From Paenibacillus sp. 453mf (GTDB taxonomy: Bacteria > Bacillota > Bacilli > Paenibacillales > Paenibacillaceae): a DNA stretch of 64,000 bases. Of the stretch, positions 45,549 to 54,668 are shown in pieces. Within the stretch, counting starts at the first letter, position 1. Every line of letters starts with the position of its first letter. The notes beneath the pieces are model-generated. The model saw nothing but the letters and a program-made list of their open reading frames with translations. It was not told the origin of the DNA and searched no databases. The position numbers and the translations under genes were made by a program. The DNA is taken from contig NZ_FPAC01000001.1 in the NCBI RefSeq assembly GCF_900116105.1, positions 1,168,862-1,232,861 on the forward strand, in the 5' to 3' direction.

Positions 45549-48242
45549 ATGACGGACAAACGTGTATTCATGTTCAGTGAAGGCAATGCATCGATGCGTG
45601 AGCTTCTGGGTGGAAAAGGGGCGGACTTGGCGGAAATGACAAGAGCGGGCTTACCCGTACCTTACGGCTTTACGATTACGACGGCTTCATGCCGGGATTA
45701 TTACACTCATCTTGGACATATTCCCCTTTCCCTTATTGAAGAAATTGAAGAAGCACTTGTGAGTCTGGAACAGAAGACTGGCAAAACATTCGGCGATACA
45801 GAGAATCCTTTATTCGTTGCCGTGCGTTCCGGTGCAGTGACTTCTATGCCGGGAATGATGGACACGATCCTTAACCTTGGCATGAATGATGAGACAACAG
45901 AAGGGCTGGCGGCAATCTCTGGCAATCGCAAATATGCGCTGGAATGCTATGCCCGCTTTATACAAATGTATGGACATGTGGTGATGGGAATCGAGAACAA
46001 TGCATTCTCGAAATTATTGCGTCACATCAATGGAGCTCAAGGGACAGAACATATCGGACAGCTCGAACCAACAGAACTGGAGGAGCTGATCCATAAATAC
46101 AAATCACTTATTCAGCAGCGTGCCAAGAAACCGATGCCGCAAAATGTAAGAGAGCAGGTGATAGATGCCGTACGTGCCATCTTCCGTTCCTGGTCTAATC
46201 CGAGAGCGAAGGTATATCGTAAGGTTCACAAGATCTCAGAGGATCAGGGTACTGCTGTCAGTGTTCAGGAAATGGTATTTGGCAATCTGGATGAGTACAG
46301 CGGAACAGGTGTGCTTTTTACTCGAAACCCATCAACTGGAGTTCATGAAATACTTGGGGAGTATCTGCCTTCGGCCCAAGGAGAAGAAGTGGTTATGGGC
46401 ATCCGCACTCCGTTTGGGATATCGTATCTTGCACAAACCATGCCGGCTGTTTATGAAGAGCTTCACGAAGCAGCATCCAAGCTGGAAGCATGGTATGGAG
46501 ATATTCAGGACATAGAATTCACAATTGAGCAAGGTAAACTGTACATACTTCAGACTCGCGGAGCGAGGCGGACTGCCCAAGCGGCGATGAAAGCAGCTGT
46601 CGATTATGCGAAAGAAGGCATTATTACCAAAGAAGAGGCTTTGCTTCGAATTGAGCCTGAGCATCTGAATCAGCTGCTGCATCAATCGATTGAAGCTCAG
46701 GATGTGGATAAAGTCGTTGCAACGGGACTTCCAGCTTCTCCCGGAGCCGTGAGCGGTGCGCTTGTGTTTGATTCCGAAACGGCAGAAGCATGGACTTCTG
46801 TTGGCAAAAGAGTTATTTTGGTGCGCAGAGAAACAACGCCTCAGGATATTCATGGGGTTATTGCGGCTGAAGGCCTGCTAACACTGCGGGGAGGCATGAC
46901 GAGCCATGCAGCGGTGGTCGCTAGAGGGATGGGGACACCCTGCGTTTGCGGCTGTGAAGAGATGGAGCTTCGTGAGGATAAGAAGGAGCTGATCTGCGGG
47001 AAATACACGTTCCAGGAAGGAGATCTGATCTCGCTAGATGGGGCAACGGGTCAGGTATATGCAGGAGAGATCAAGCTGAAGGATCCCGAAATTTCGGAGG
47101 AATTGTCTCTTGTTCTCAGCTGGGCGGATGAGGTTAAGCATATGAAGGTATATGCAAATATTGATCAGCCTGGTGATGTAAAATATGCACGTAAATGGGG
47201 AGCCGAGGGAATAGGCTTATGCCGCACAGAGCATATGTTTCTGTCTCCTTCCAGACTGCCGCTGATTCAGCGGGTCATCGTCGCCGGAAATGCCCAGGAG
47301 CGTCAAGAGGCGCTGTATCGTTTAATGCCTATTCAGCAATCCGATTTTGAGCAGATCTTTACGGAGATGGATGGACTGCCTGTTACGATTCGTTTGCTGG
47401 ACCCGCCTCTGCATGAGTTTTTGCCGAAGCTCGAAGTACTTGAAGGCAGAAAAGAACATCTTCGCATGATTACGATGGATGGGGACACAGATGAGCTGGA
47501 CAAAGTGGAACGAGTCATTTCGAAGGTGCAGGAGTTAAGAGAAACGAATCCCATGCTTGGATGGCGTGGGGCAAGACTTGGTATTGTATTCCCCGAAATC
47601 TATGATATGCAAATAGAGGCGATCTTCCGTGCAGCTGCGAACTGTATAGACAGAGGGATATCGGTTGTACCTGAGATTATGATACCTCTGATTGGGCATG
47701 CAAACGAGCTGTCCACGCTGAGAAAGCTTGTGGATGAAGTCGCGGAACAAGTGCTCAGAGAGAATCTGAGGCATTGTCCGTATCGGGTTGGAACGATGAT
47801 AGAAGTTCCACGTGCGGCCTTGACCGCCGCAGAGATAGCGAAGCATGCTGATTTTTTCTCTTTTGGCACAAATGATTTAACGCAGATGACGCTCGGCTAC
47901 AGCAGAGATGATGCGGAACGCAGATTCCTCAGCCAATATATGGAACAGAAGATTATTGAAGCCAACCCTTTCGAAGTGTTGGATGAGGAAGGTGTAGGTG
48001 AGCTGATGAAGCTGGCCCTCAGCAGAGGACGTACCTGGAAGCCGCATCTTGTGGCAGGGCTGTGTGGTGAGCATGGCGGTGATCGAGACTCTATTCGCTT
48101 CTGTCATCAGATTGGACTGGATTATGTCAGCTGTTCACCGTATCGGGTGCCCTTTGCCCGAATTGCTGCGGCGCAAGCAGAAATTCTGGAGCGAGATGTG
48201 TCGGCGTCTAATGTCGGCTCAGAGGTAACGAGCACTGCATAA
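45549..48242 (+). CDS. ppdK: Pyruvate, phosphate dikinase
   Basis: An 897-residue PPDK that interconverts pyruvate, ATP and Pi with PEP, AMP and PPi. N-terminal ATP-grasp region (GGKGADLAEMTRAGLPVPYG, RSGAVTSMPGMMDTILNLGM), central phospho-His domain (GGMTSHAAVVARGMGTP, His453, regulatory Thr451) and C-terminal PEP/pyruvate barrel (GIGLCRTEHMF, GTNDLTQMTLGYSRDD, CGEHGG). The frame is open to 45480, but AGGAGAGA lies 6 nt before ATG 45549, which also fits family length. Control by the adjacent PpsR on Thr451 is expected. Confidence 0.95.
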   Translation: MTDKRVFMFSEGNASMRELLGGKGADLAEMTRAGLPVPYGFTITTASCRDYYTHLGHIPLSLIEEIEEALVSLEQKTGKTFGDTENPLFVAVRSGAVTSMPGMMDTILNLGMNDETTEGLAAISGNRKYALECYARFIQMYGHVVMGIENNAFSKLLRHINGAQGTEHIGQLEPTELEELIHKYKSLIQQRAKKPMPQNVREQVIDAVRAIFRSWSNPRAKVYRKVHKISEDQGTAVSVQEMVFGNLDEYSGTGVLFTRNPSTGVHEILGEYLPSAQGEEVVMGIRTPFGISYLAQTMPAVYEELHEAASKLEAWYGDIQDIEFTIEQGKLYILQTRGARRTAQAAMKAAVDYAKEGIITKEEALLRIEPEHLNQLLHQSIEAQDVDKVVATGLPASPGAVSGALVFDSETAEAWTSVGKRVILVRRETTPQDIHGVIAAEGLLTLRGGMTSHAAVVARGMGTPCVCGCEEMELREDKKELICGKYTFQEGDLISLDGATGQVYAGEIKLKDPEISEELSLVLSWADEVKHMKVYANIDQPGDVKYARKWGAEGIGLCRTEHMFLSPSRLPLIQRVIVAGNAQERQEALYRLMPIQQSDFEQIFTEMDGLPVTIRLLDPPLHEFLPKLEVLEGRKEHLRMITMDGDTDELDKVERVISKVQELRETNPMLGWRGARLGIVFPEIYDMQIEAIFRAAANCIDRGISVVPEIMIPLIGHANELSTLRKLVDEVAEQVLRENLRHCPYRVGTMIEVPRAALTAAEIAKHADFFSFGTNDLTQMTLGYSRDDAERRFLSQYMEQKIIEANPFEVLDEEGVGELMKLALSRGRTWKPHLVAGLCGEHGGDRDSIRFCHQIGLDYVSCSPYRVPFARIAAAQAEILERDVSASNVGSEVTSTA

Positions 48243-48312
48243 TCTTGAATGTTCATAGCAAGAGCGTGAGCGTACCATCTATTTTTACTGGAACTTTTTA
48301 TGGGGGCATATT

Positions 48313-48948
48313 GTGATTGAACTAACAGGAAGACAACAACGTATTGTGGATATTGTTCAGGAGAGCGCCCCCATTACGGGGGATCAGATTGCTGATCGTT
48401 TGTCACTATCCAAACCGACGATCAGGGCGGATCTGTCTTTACTCGTAATGACGGGTTACTTGTCTGCCAAGCCCAAGGTAGGATATTTTCTGGGCCGTGC
48501 GATGACTGCATCAGAGCGGTATATGACTGAAATGAGCGATATTAAAGTGAAGGATGTACAGAGTGTTCCGGTCGTGGTGTATGGACATACCACCATCCAT
48601 GAAGCAGTGGTGACCTTGTTCTTGGAAGATGTGGGAACACTGCTGGTTATTAGCACAGAGGGGGCACTGATCGGAATTATTTCACGGAAGGACTTGCTTA
48701 AGGTGACCTTAGGAGATCAGGATATTCGAGAGATCCCGGTCAGCCTGATGATGACAAGAGAGCCGCATATGATATCGGTGTCACCGGAGGATAGCGTTAT
48801 TGACGCCGTTGGAAAAATGGTATTTCATGAGATCGACAGCTTGCCTGTTATTAAGCGGGAGACAAATGAGCTGGTCGGCCGAATATCGAAGACGACGATA
48901 GTTAGAGTGTTATATGCGGCGTTTGATTCGGTACATCACGAAGAGTGA
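48313..48948 (+). CDS. ccpN: CcpN-like HTH/CBS-domain repressor
   Basis: A 211-residue protein with an N-terminal winged HTH (SAPITGDQIADRLSLSKPTI) and two CBS domains (about 75-205, TTIHEAVVTLFLEDVGTLLV, SVIDAVGKMVFHEIDSLPVI). This is the layout of CcpN/YqzB, the repressor of gluconeogenic genes in Bacillus. Start GTG. The neighbour order ppdK-ccpN-ppsR supports the call, since ccpN and the PpsR homologue are also adjacent in B. subtilis. Confidence 0.88.
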   Translation: MIELTGRQQRIVDIVQESAPITGDQIADRLSLSKPTIRADLSLLVMTGYLSAKPKVGYFLGRAMTASERYMTEMSDIKVKDVQSVPVVVYGHTTIHEAVVTLFLEDVGTLLVISTEGALIGIISRKDLLKVTLGDQDIREIPVSLMMTREPHMISVSPEDSVIDAVGKMVFHEIDSLPVIKRETNELVGRISKTTIVRVLYAAFDSVHHEE

Positions 48949-49015
48949 GTATGAATGAAAAAGCCAGGGCGTTTGATTCGGTACATCACGAAGAGTGAGT
49001 ATGAATGAAAAAGCC
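48918..49015 (+). repeat. 48-bp perfect tandem duplication
   Basis: Positions 48918-48965 and 48968-49015 are identical, starting GGCGTTTGATTCGGTACATC and ending GAATGAAAAAGCC, with 2 nt between. The first copy contains the last codons and stop of the CcpN-like gene (AFDSVHHEE). The second is an untranslated echo of it before ppsR. It indicates a recent slippage or unequal crossover event, or an assembly artefact. Confidence 0.97.
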
Positions 49016-49061
49016 TTCGGTACATTAATTTCCATTTATAAAGCAGCAGGGGGAGAAGAGG

Positions 49062-49850
49062 ATGCATTTCGTCGCCGTTTGTTCAGATTCTCTAGGGGAG
49101 ACAGCCGATCTAGTTGTAAGAGCCGCTTTGCGACAGTTTGAGTCATTGAACATTCAGCTGAGACGGTATCCCCAAATCCGCAGTGAAGATGAGATTCGAG
49201 AATTGATGGAAGAGGTTCACCGCAAATCCGGTTTTGTCGCATACACACTCGTTCAACCTGAGCTGCGTGAAGCGATCAAAGAAGAATCCGTTCGATTAGG
49301 CATTCGAACCGTCGACATCATGGGACCGATGATGCAGGCATTTATTGATACCTTTCATGACTCGCCTACTCAGCGTCCGGGTGTGCTGCACCGTTTGGAT
49401 GAAGACTACTTCAGACGAGTTGAAGCGGTCGAATTTGCAGTAAAGTGTGATGATGGCAAGGACACAAGTGCAATTGTAAAGGCGGATATGGTTCTGCTCG
49501 GCGTATCCCGGACCTCAAAAACACCGCTGAGTATTTTTCTAGCGCATAAAGGCTATAAAGTGGTCAATTATCCCATCGTACCTGAGATCAAGCCGCCCGA
49601 ACCACTCAATGAGCCGATCAAAGGCCAAATTATCGGACTGACCATGGATGCAGAGCATCTCCTAAAAATACGCTCTGAACGGCTCAAGGTCATGGGACTT
49701 CCCAATGGATCAAAATACGCTTCGCTCGCCCGGATCGTTACTGAGCTGGAATATGCTTATGAACTGTTTGATCGGCTAGGTTGTCCGGTTATAGATGTAA
49801 CAGATAAAGCAATTGAAGAAACAGCAGGCATTATTTTGGGATATCTATAG
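49062..49850 (+). CDS. ppsR: Pyruvate, phosphate dikinase regulatory protein
   Basis: A 262-residue DUF299 protein (PDRP/PpsR, YqfL-like) that phosphorylates PPDK on Thr with ADP and removes the phosphate with Pi. It starts VAVCSDSLGETADLVVRAAL and has the P-loop-like VLLGVSRTSKTPLSIFLAHK, NYPIVPEIKPPEPL and GLPNGSKYASLARIVTELEY. SD GGGGGAG precedes ATG. The partner ppdK is two genes upstream. Confidence 0.95.
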   Translation: MHFVAVCSDSLGETADLVVRAALRQFESLNIQLRRYPQIRSEDEIRELMEEVHRKSGFVAYTLVQPELREAIKEESVRLGIRTVDIMGPMMQAFIDTFHDSPTQRPGVLHRLDEDYFRRVEAVEFAVKCDDGKDTSAIVKADMVLLGVSRTSKTPLSIFLAHKGYKVVNYPIVPEIKPPEPLNEPIKGQIIGLTMDAEHLLKIRSERLKVMGLPNGSKYASLARIVTELEYAYELFDRLGCPVIDVTDKAIEETAGIILGYL

Positions 49851-49934
49851 TAGAATCCAATAAGGTATACGTGTCTTCGTAATTAAGAGTTAGTGTAAGT
49901 AAATAAAGGAATAGATGTAGATGTATATAAGAGT

Positions 49935-49972
49935 CAAAGAAGCCTGAGCGGGCTTCTTTGTTCTTTGTTCTG
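49935..49972 (+). terminator. Rho-independent terminator
   Basis: 10-bp stem CAAAGAAGCC / GGCTTCTTTG followed by TTCTTTGTTCT. Confidence 0.8.
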
Positions 49973-50049
49973 TAAGCTATATAGTTTAGAATTATGCCTG
50001 CATGGGTTACATATCAGAAGCAGATGATGAAGAAGGAGATGTGATCGAG

Positions 50050-50814
50050 ATGATTATAAGAGAACAAGCACAGCACTTCATTATGATTGAGCAGCATGAG
50101 CATGCCAGGCTGTCGGGAGAGATTGCCTCCAGACTCTTACCGGAATTGTTTATTAGGGATACATATAAGAAGGACGTATTGTATGCCATTTACGAGCATG
50201 ACCGGGCCTGGATTCGGGTAGATGAGGTGCCGATATGGAATGACAAGGAGAAGAAGCCTTATTATTTCGTCAATTATCCTTATCCAGTGAAGCTTAGAAT
50301 GTACCAGACCGGAATTGAGGAAGTAGAAGAACACAATTCTTATGCGGCCTACCTGGTTAGTCGTCATTTCACACACTTTCCCGATATACAGAACGGGACA
50401 GACGAGTTCAGCATATCTTTTTGCGAAGAGGAAGAGCATAGACAGCAGCGTTTGCGTCAACAAGCAGCGCCGCAGGAAGCCGAAGTTGTTGACCAGCATT
50501 ATCGACTTCTTCAGTTCTGTGACGATCTCTCCCTCTATGTATGTATGAATGAACCAGGAGTCAGCAAGCAGGATGAACATCCTTGGTTCAAGAACGGATT
50601 ATCTCAAGTAAGCGCAGCAGATACTGATGAGCCTTCCATTCAAGCAAAATGGCTGGACAGCCAGACAGTACAGGTGATGCCATCCCCTTTTGCCACACCG
50701 TTTCAGGCCCAGCTATCGTATAAGAAAGTGTCCAAAGAGTGGATTGATGAAAAAGGACTGAATGATGCCTACACACAAACGCCGGAGACGAAGCAGACCC
50801 TGCATTTTAAATGA
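50050..50814 (+). CDS. DUF3891 family protein
   Basis: A 254-residue soluble protein whose start MIIREQAQHFIMIEQHEHAR is typical of DUF3891. Further features are YKKDVLYAIYEHDRAWIRVD and VSRHFTHF, with His and Asp residues suggestive of an HD-like metal site; this is not confirmed. Frame open to 50002, but the ATG at 50050 follows AAGGAG and matches the family start. Function unknown. Confidence 0.82.
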   Translation: MIIREQAQHFIMIEQHEHARLSGEIASRLLPELFIRDTYKKDVLYAIYEHDRAWIRVDEVPIWNDKEKKPYYFVNYPYPVKLRMYQTGIEEVEEHNSYAAYLVSRHFTHFPDIQNGTDEFSISFCEEEEHRQQRLRQQAAPQEAEVVDQHYRLLQFCDDLSLYVCMNEPGVSKQDEHPWFKNGLSQVSAADTDEPSIQAKWLDSQTVQVMPSPFATPFQAQLSYKKVSKEWIDEKGLNDAYTQTPETKQTLHFK

Positions 50815-50882
50815 GCGTGGTTACCATCAGCTCCAGACAACCATAACGACAACTTAATAGGAACGCTTTATGGTTACGAAAC

Positions 50883-50917
50883 AGGAACGCTTGCCTTTAG
50901 GGAAGGTTCCTTTTTTT
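50883..50917 (+). terminator. Rho-independent terminator
   Basis: Outer stem AGGAAC / GTTCCT plus inner CCTT / AAGG, followed by T7. Confidence 0.8.
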
Positions 50918-50986
50918 GTTTGTTCTACATGAATCTATACATCCTCTTGATTATAGCAAATCAGGGCATCATGAAATGATTTCGTA

Positions 50987-51016
50987 TTAGAACAAATACA
51001 ATATAAATGTTATAAT
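50987..51016 (+). promoter_or_regulatory. Putative sigma-A promoter of LTA synthase copy 2
   Basis: TATAAT at 51011-51016 with a weak -35 TTAGAA at 50987-50992, 18-bp spacer. The -35 is poor. Confidence 0.4.
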
Positions 51017-51060
51017 GGATCACATATTTCGTAAAAACATTATAAAATTTTTGATTTAGA

Positions 51061-52965
51061 ATGGGGTCAGTTCAATTGAAAGAAACAAAGACAGGGCTGG
51101 GAAGGTCTTTATTTGTTATTGTGTTTGTTCTCATGATGGCAAAGTTGACATTATTCCGCTTTTTTGTATTTAAAGACATATCATGGGACCGCATTGCTGT
51201 GGATGCGATTGCTGTTCTGGTCGTTTTATGCTTATGGGAGCTTCTCTTTTCAGGGAGATGGAAGGGTACAGCTTATTGGAGCTTGAACACATTGTTCTCG
51301 GTAATTCTGTTTGCGGCAACGATTTATAACGTCCAGTTCGGTTCCATTCCGACATATACGACATTGCTTAGTCTGAATCAAGTACCACAGGTAGCCTCAA
51401 GTATCGGTCTGCTGATTGAGCCGGAGCATTTCTTGTTTTTTGCGGATGTTATGGTGATGTCAATATGGTGGATCGTATACAGAGTTCAAGGTAAACGAAG
51501 CGTGTATTCCAGACAGTTGTCCCGGATCGGCATTTTATCGGTTGCCGTCATTGGTCTTGTAATGTCTGGAATGACCATTGCCAAGGATGGCTCGATAGAA
51601 AATGAAACCGTTCGTGCTGATGAGCTCGGATTTCTGAATTATCAGGTAGCTCAAGCGATTCTTGCGAATCAGCAGAATAAAATGATTGCTGCAGGTGATA
51701 TCGAGGAGACCGTTAAGGAAATTAATGAGCATCAAGCCACCTACCCATATCAGCAGCAACCTGAAGAAGATGGTGTGGAAACGATGCCAGTTGGATTCGG
51801 TGCAGCAAAAGGGAAAAATCTGATTATCGTTCAGCTTGAATCATTTCAGAATTTCCCGGTTCGTCAGCAGGTAGAGGGACAAGAGGTCACTCCAGTGCTC
51901 AATGATCTCATAGAGGAGAGTATGTACTTTCCACATGTATTCCAGCAAATAGGGCAAGGGAATACCTCGGATGCCGAATTTATGACGAATACATCGATCT
52001 ATCCGATTGGAACGATGGCGATGGCTACTGGATTTGGTGACCGTGTGCTGCCAAGTCTGCCCCGCCTTGTACAGAATGAAGGATATACGGCACAGACCTT
52101 CCATGTTAATAGTGTGAGCTTTTGGGATCGAAACAAGATGTATCCAGCACTTCATTTTGATCAATATTTTGATAAGCCTTACTTTACAAATGATCATTTT
52201 AACGATTTTGGTGCTTCTGATGAAGAAATGTATCGTGTCGGTCTTGAGAAACTGGTGGATCTTGATGCGCAGAACAAGCCTTTTTACGCACATTTTATTG
52301 CAACCTCAAGTCATGCGCCTTTCAAAGTACCGCAGGATCGTATGCAGATGGAGGTTCCGGCACAGCTTGCAGGGACTGCTTTAGGGGATTACCTCACATC
52401 ATTGAATTATGCTGACTACGCCCTGGGGACATTAATTGATGGACTGAAGGAAGAAGGGCTGTGGGAGGACACCATTCTTGTCGTTTACGGTGATCATTTC
52501 GGCTTGCAGAACCAAAGTACCTCTCCGGAGCAAGTCGAGGCCGCGCTGGGCGTTCCATATCATGAGCAGATCAGCCGTTTTAATGTGCCGCTCGTCATTC
52601 ATGTGCCCGGAATGGAAGGTCGTCAGATTGACACGGTCGGTGGACAAATGGATATATTGCCTACGGTCTCCAATCTGCTCGGCATTTCTTTAAAGGAATC
52701 GAAATTCACTGCATTAGGTCAGGATCTGCTCAATATTGATCAGAATGTAATTGGGATGAGATATTACATGCCGACAGGAACTTTCTTCAATAATGAGGTC
52801 ATGTTTGTGCCGGGCAGCGGTTTTGAGGATGGACAGGCGATTTCTCTTACAACGCTGGAACCGGTCGCCGATATTGAGAAGTATCGCACGGATTATGATT
52901 ATATCATGAAGCTGATGAAGCTCTCGGATGAATATGTGAAGCTGCTTCCTAAGCGTGGATTCTGA
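51061..52965 (+). CDS. LTA synthase family protein (copy 2)
   Basis: A 634-residue protein with five N-terminal membrane helices (about 15-175) and an extracellular sulfatase-fold domain: LIIVQLESFQNF (metal Glu), GQGNTSDAEFM (nucleophile Thr302), IATSSHAPFKVPQ and VVYGDHFGLQNQST. Same family as 22155-24098 and likely to polymerise or prime glycerolphosphate chains. ATG 51061 lacks a clear SD; a TTG five codons later (51076) has GGGG 9 nt upstream and could be used. Confidence 0.9.
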   Translation: MGSVQLKETKTGLGRSLFVIVFVLMMAKLTLFRFFVFKDISWDRIAVDAIAVLVVLCLWELLFSGRWKGTAYWSLNTLFSVILFAATIYNVQFGSIPTYTTLLSLNQVPQVASSIGLLIEPEHFLFFADVMVMSIWWIVYRVQGKRSVYSRQLSRIGILSVAVIGLVMSGMTIAKDGSIENETVRADELGFLNYQVAQAILANQQNKMIAAGDIEETVKEINEHQATYPYQQQPEEDGVETMPVGFGAAKGKNLIIVQLESFQNFPVRQQVEGQEVTPVLNDLIEESMYFPHVFQQIGQGNTSDAEFMTNTSIYPIGTMAMATGFGDRVLPSLPRLVQNEGYTAQTFHVNSVSFWDRNKMYPALHFDQYFDKPYFTNDHFNDFGASDEEMYRVGLEKLVDLDAQNKPFYAHFIATSSHAPFKVPQDRMQMEVPAQLAGTALGDYLTSLNYADYALGTLIDGLKEEGLWEDTILVVYGDHFGLQNQSTSPEQVEAALGVPYHEQISRFNVPLVIHVPGMEGRQIDTVGGQMDILPTVSNLLGISLKESKFTALGQDLLNIDQNVIGMRYYMPTGTFFNNEVMFVPGSGFEDGQAISLTTLEPVADIEKYRTDYDYIMKLMKLSDEYVKLLPKRGF

Positions 52966-52975
52966 TATTATAGAA

Positions 52976-53004
52976 GGGCACCGTTAACAATAACGGTGTC
53001 CTTT
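52976..53004 (+). terminator. Rho-independent terminator
   Basis: Stem GGGCACCGTTA / TAACGGTGTCC with ACAA loop, followed by TTT. Confidence 0.7.
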
Positions 53005-53055
53005 AACTTTGAAGCTGCAGTAGAACGGCATTTTTCTATAAGGAAGGTGAAGGTA

Positions 53056-54066
53056 ATGATCAAACTAAGTGTATTAGAGCATGGTTACATAAAAGAAGGA
53101 TTCACGGTCCACGATGCTTTAAGTGAAGCGACAGAGCTGATTCAATTTACGGAAGGTCTGGGGTATCACCGGTTTTGGGTTTCAGAGCATCATGGCATGC
53201 CTGCGCTCTCATTTTCCAGCCCGGAAGTGATGATCTCGCATCTGGCATCTCACAGCTCACGCATACGTGTCGGTTCGGGAGGCATTATGCTGCCGCACTA
53301 TAGTGCTTATAAGGTGGCAGAAAATTTCCGTCTGCTAGAAGCCTTGTATCCGGGCAGAATCGATCTGGGAATCGGTAGAGCTACAGGTGCCATGCCGCTG
53401 GCGACAGCAGCCTTAAACGAAGGGAAAAGGATGAATTCGCAGCAATTTCCGGTACAGATTGATGATCTGATCGGTTATCTATATGAGGATCTTCCGGAAG
53501 ATCACCGATATGCCCATCTTAAGGCTATTCCGCTGATCGACAGTGTCCCAGAGCTATGGGTGCTCGGATCAAGCAGCGAAGGAGGAAAGATCGCGGCAAG
53601 GCATGGCGTATCCTACTCGTTTGCTCATTTCTTTGGCGTACCTGGAGGAGAAGAAGCGATCCATCATTACAAAACCGGGTTTAAGCCTTCGATCGTGAGA
53701 GAAACCCCGCGGACTATGATTACCATTAGTGTTGTATGTGCAGATACGGAGGAGGAAGCGAGGAATCTTGCTTCAAGCAATCAGCTGTATTTTCTTGCAT
53801 TGATGAGAGGAGGACAGCTGTCCGGTTTTCCATCGGTGGAGACGTCGCTTAATTATCCTTACACAGCAATAGAGAAGGAGCAGATCAACAGCAGAAGGCA
53901 CCTCAGTATTGTCGGCGACCCTGAACAGGTGAAGAGAGGAATACTCAGAATCAGCGAGTTTTATAATGTGGACGAAATCATGATTGCATCTGCCATCCAT
54001 GATTTTGAAGCAAGGAAGAGATCATTTCAGCTTATTGCGGAAGCGATGAGGGAAGGGGAAGCGTAA
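53056..54066 (+). CDS. LLM class flavin-dependent oxidoreductase
   Basis: A 336-residue luciferase-like monooxygenase family protein. Hallmarks are GLGYHRFWVSEHHGMPALSF, the GSGGIMLPHYSAYKVAENFR strand-turn and ALYPGRIDLGIGRATG. This is the group often annotated as alkanal monooxygenase-like without proven substrate. AAGGAAGGTGAAGG precedes the ATG at 53056; the longer frame to 52996 overlaps a terminator. It ends 1 nt before the IF-3-like gene. Confidence 0.88.
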   Translation: MIKLSVLEHGYIKEGFTVHDALSEATELIQFTEGLGYHRFWVSEHHGMPALSFSSPEVMISHLASHSSRIRVGSGGIMLPHYSAYKVAENFRLLEALYPGRIDLGIGRATGAMPLATAALNEGKRMNSQQFPVQIDDLIGYLYEDLPEDHRYAHLKAIPLIDSVPELWVLGSSSEGGKIAARHGVSYSFAHFFGVPGGEEAIHHYKTGFKPSIVRETPRTMITISVVCADTEEEARNLASSNQLYFLALMRGGQLSGFPSVETSLNYPYTAIEKEQINSRRHLSIVGDPEQVKRGILRISEFYNVDEIMIASAIHDFEARKRSFQLIAEAMREGEA

Positions 54067-54067
54067 A

Positions 54068-54538
54068 TTGATCAAGAATGAAAAAATCAAAGCAGCAGAA
54101 GTAGTGGTCACCGGCATAGATGGCGAAGATCTCGGTGTAATGAAGACAAGCGAAGCACTTGCATTAGCCAAGAAGCTAAAGGTAGATCTGGTATGCACAA
54201 CACTCCTGAGCAGCCCTCCGCCATGCAGGCTTGTTGGAGCGGGAGTTGCCAAGCAGGAAGCGGCGGCCGAGAAGCGCAAGAACCGTGAACCAAAAGTGAA
54301 AGAAATCCGGCTGACTCCGCATATTGAGGAGCATGATTATGATACGAAGAAGACACAGATGGAACGTATACTTAAATCCGGCGATATGGTGAAGCTGGTC
54401 GTGAAGATTCAAAAGAAAGAAGGAGAGATGGCCAAATCACTACTCGAGAGTCTTGTACGTGATTTGAAGGAGTTCGGCGAGCCAAAGACTGGTATTCAGC
54501 TGAGCGGCAAACAGGCAGTCGTGGAATTAATGCCATAA
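54068..54538 (+). CDS. Translation initiation factor IF-3 paralogue
   Basis: A 156-residue IF-3 homologue. N-domain MIKNEKIKAAEVVVTGIDGE with LGVMKTSEALALAKKLKVDL; C-domain KVKEIRLTPHIEEHDYDTKK with ERILKSGDMVKLVVKIQKKE. Compared with housekeeping IF-3, the PPVCKIMDYGKFKY segment reads PPPCRLVGAGVAKQ and the C-domain RGRE motif is missing. No rpmI or rplT follows, and the start is TTG instead of the AUU of infC. It begins 1 nt after the LLM oxidoreductase stop, so it is translationally coupled to it. Probably a second, divergent copy. Confidence 0.85.
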   Translation: MIKNEKIKAAEVVVTGIDGEDLGVMKTSEALALAKKLKVDLVCTTLLSSPPPCRLVGAGVAKQEAAAEKRKNREPKVKEIRLTPHIEEHDYDTKKTQMERILKSGDMVKLVVKIQKKEGEMAKSLLESLVRDLKEFGEPKTGIQLSGKQAVVELMP

Positions 54539-54668
54539 AAAATTTTTTTAAAACAAGGTATAAACATTGGAATACAATTCATTTAACGCTATAATCGTAT
54601 AGGGAAATACATCCTAACCGGATGCTCACACATGATGACAATAACATATTAACGGAGGTCTCAATAAA

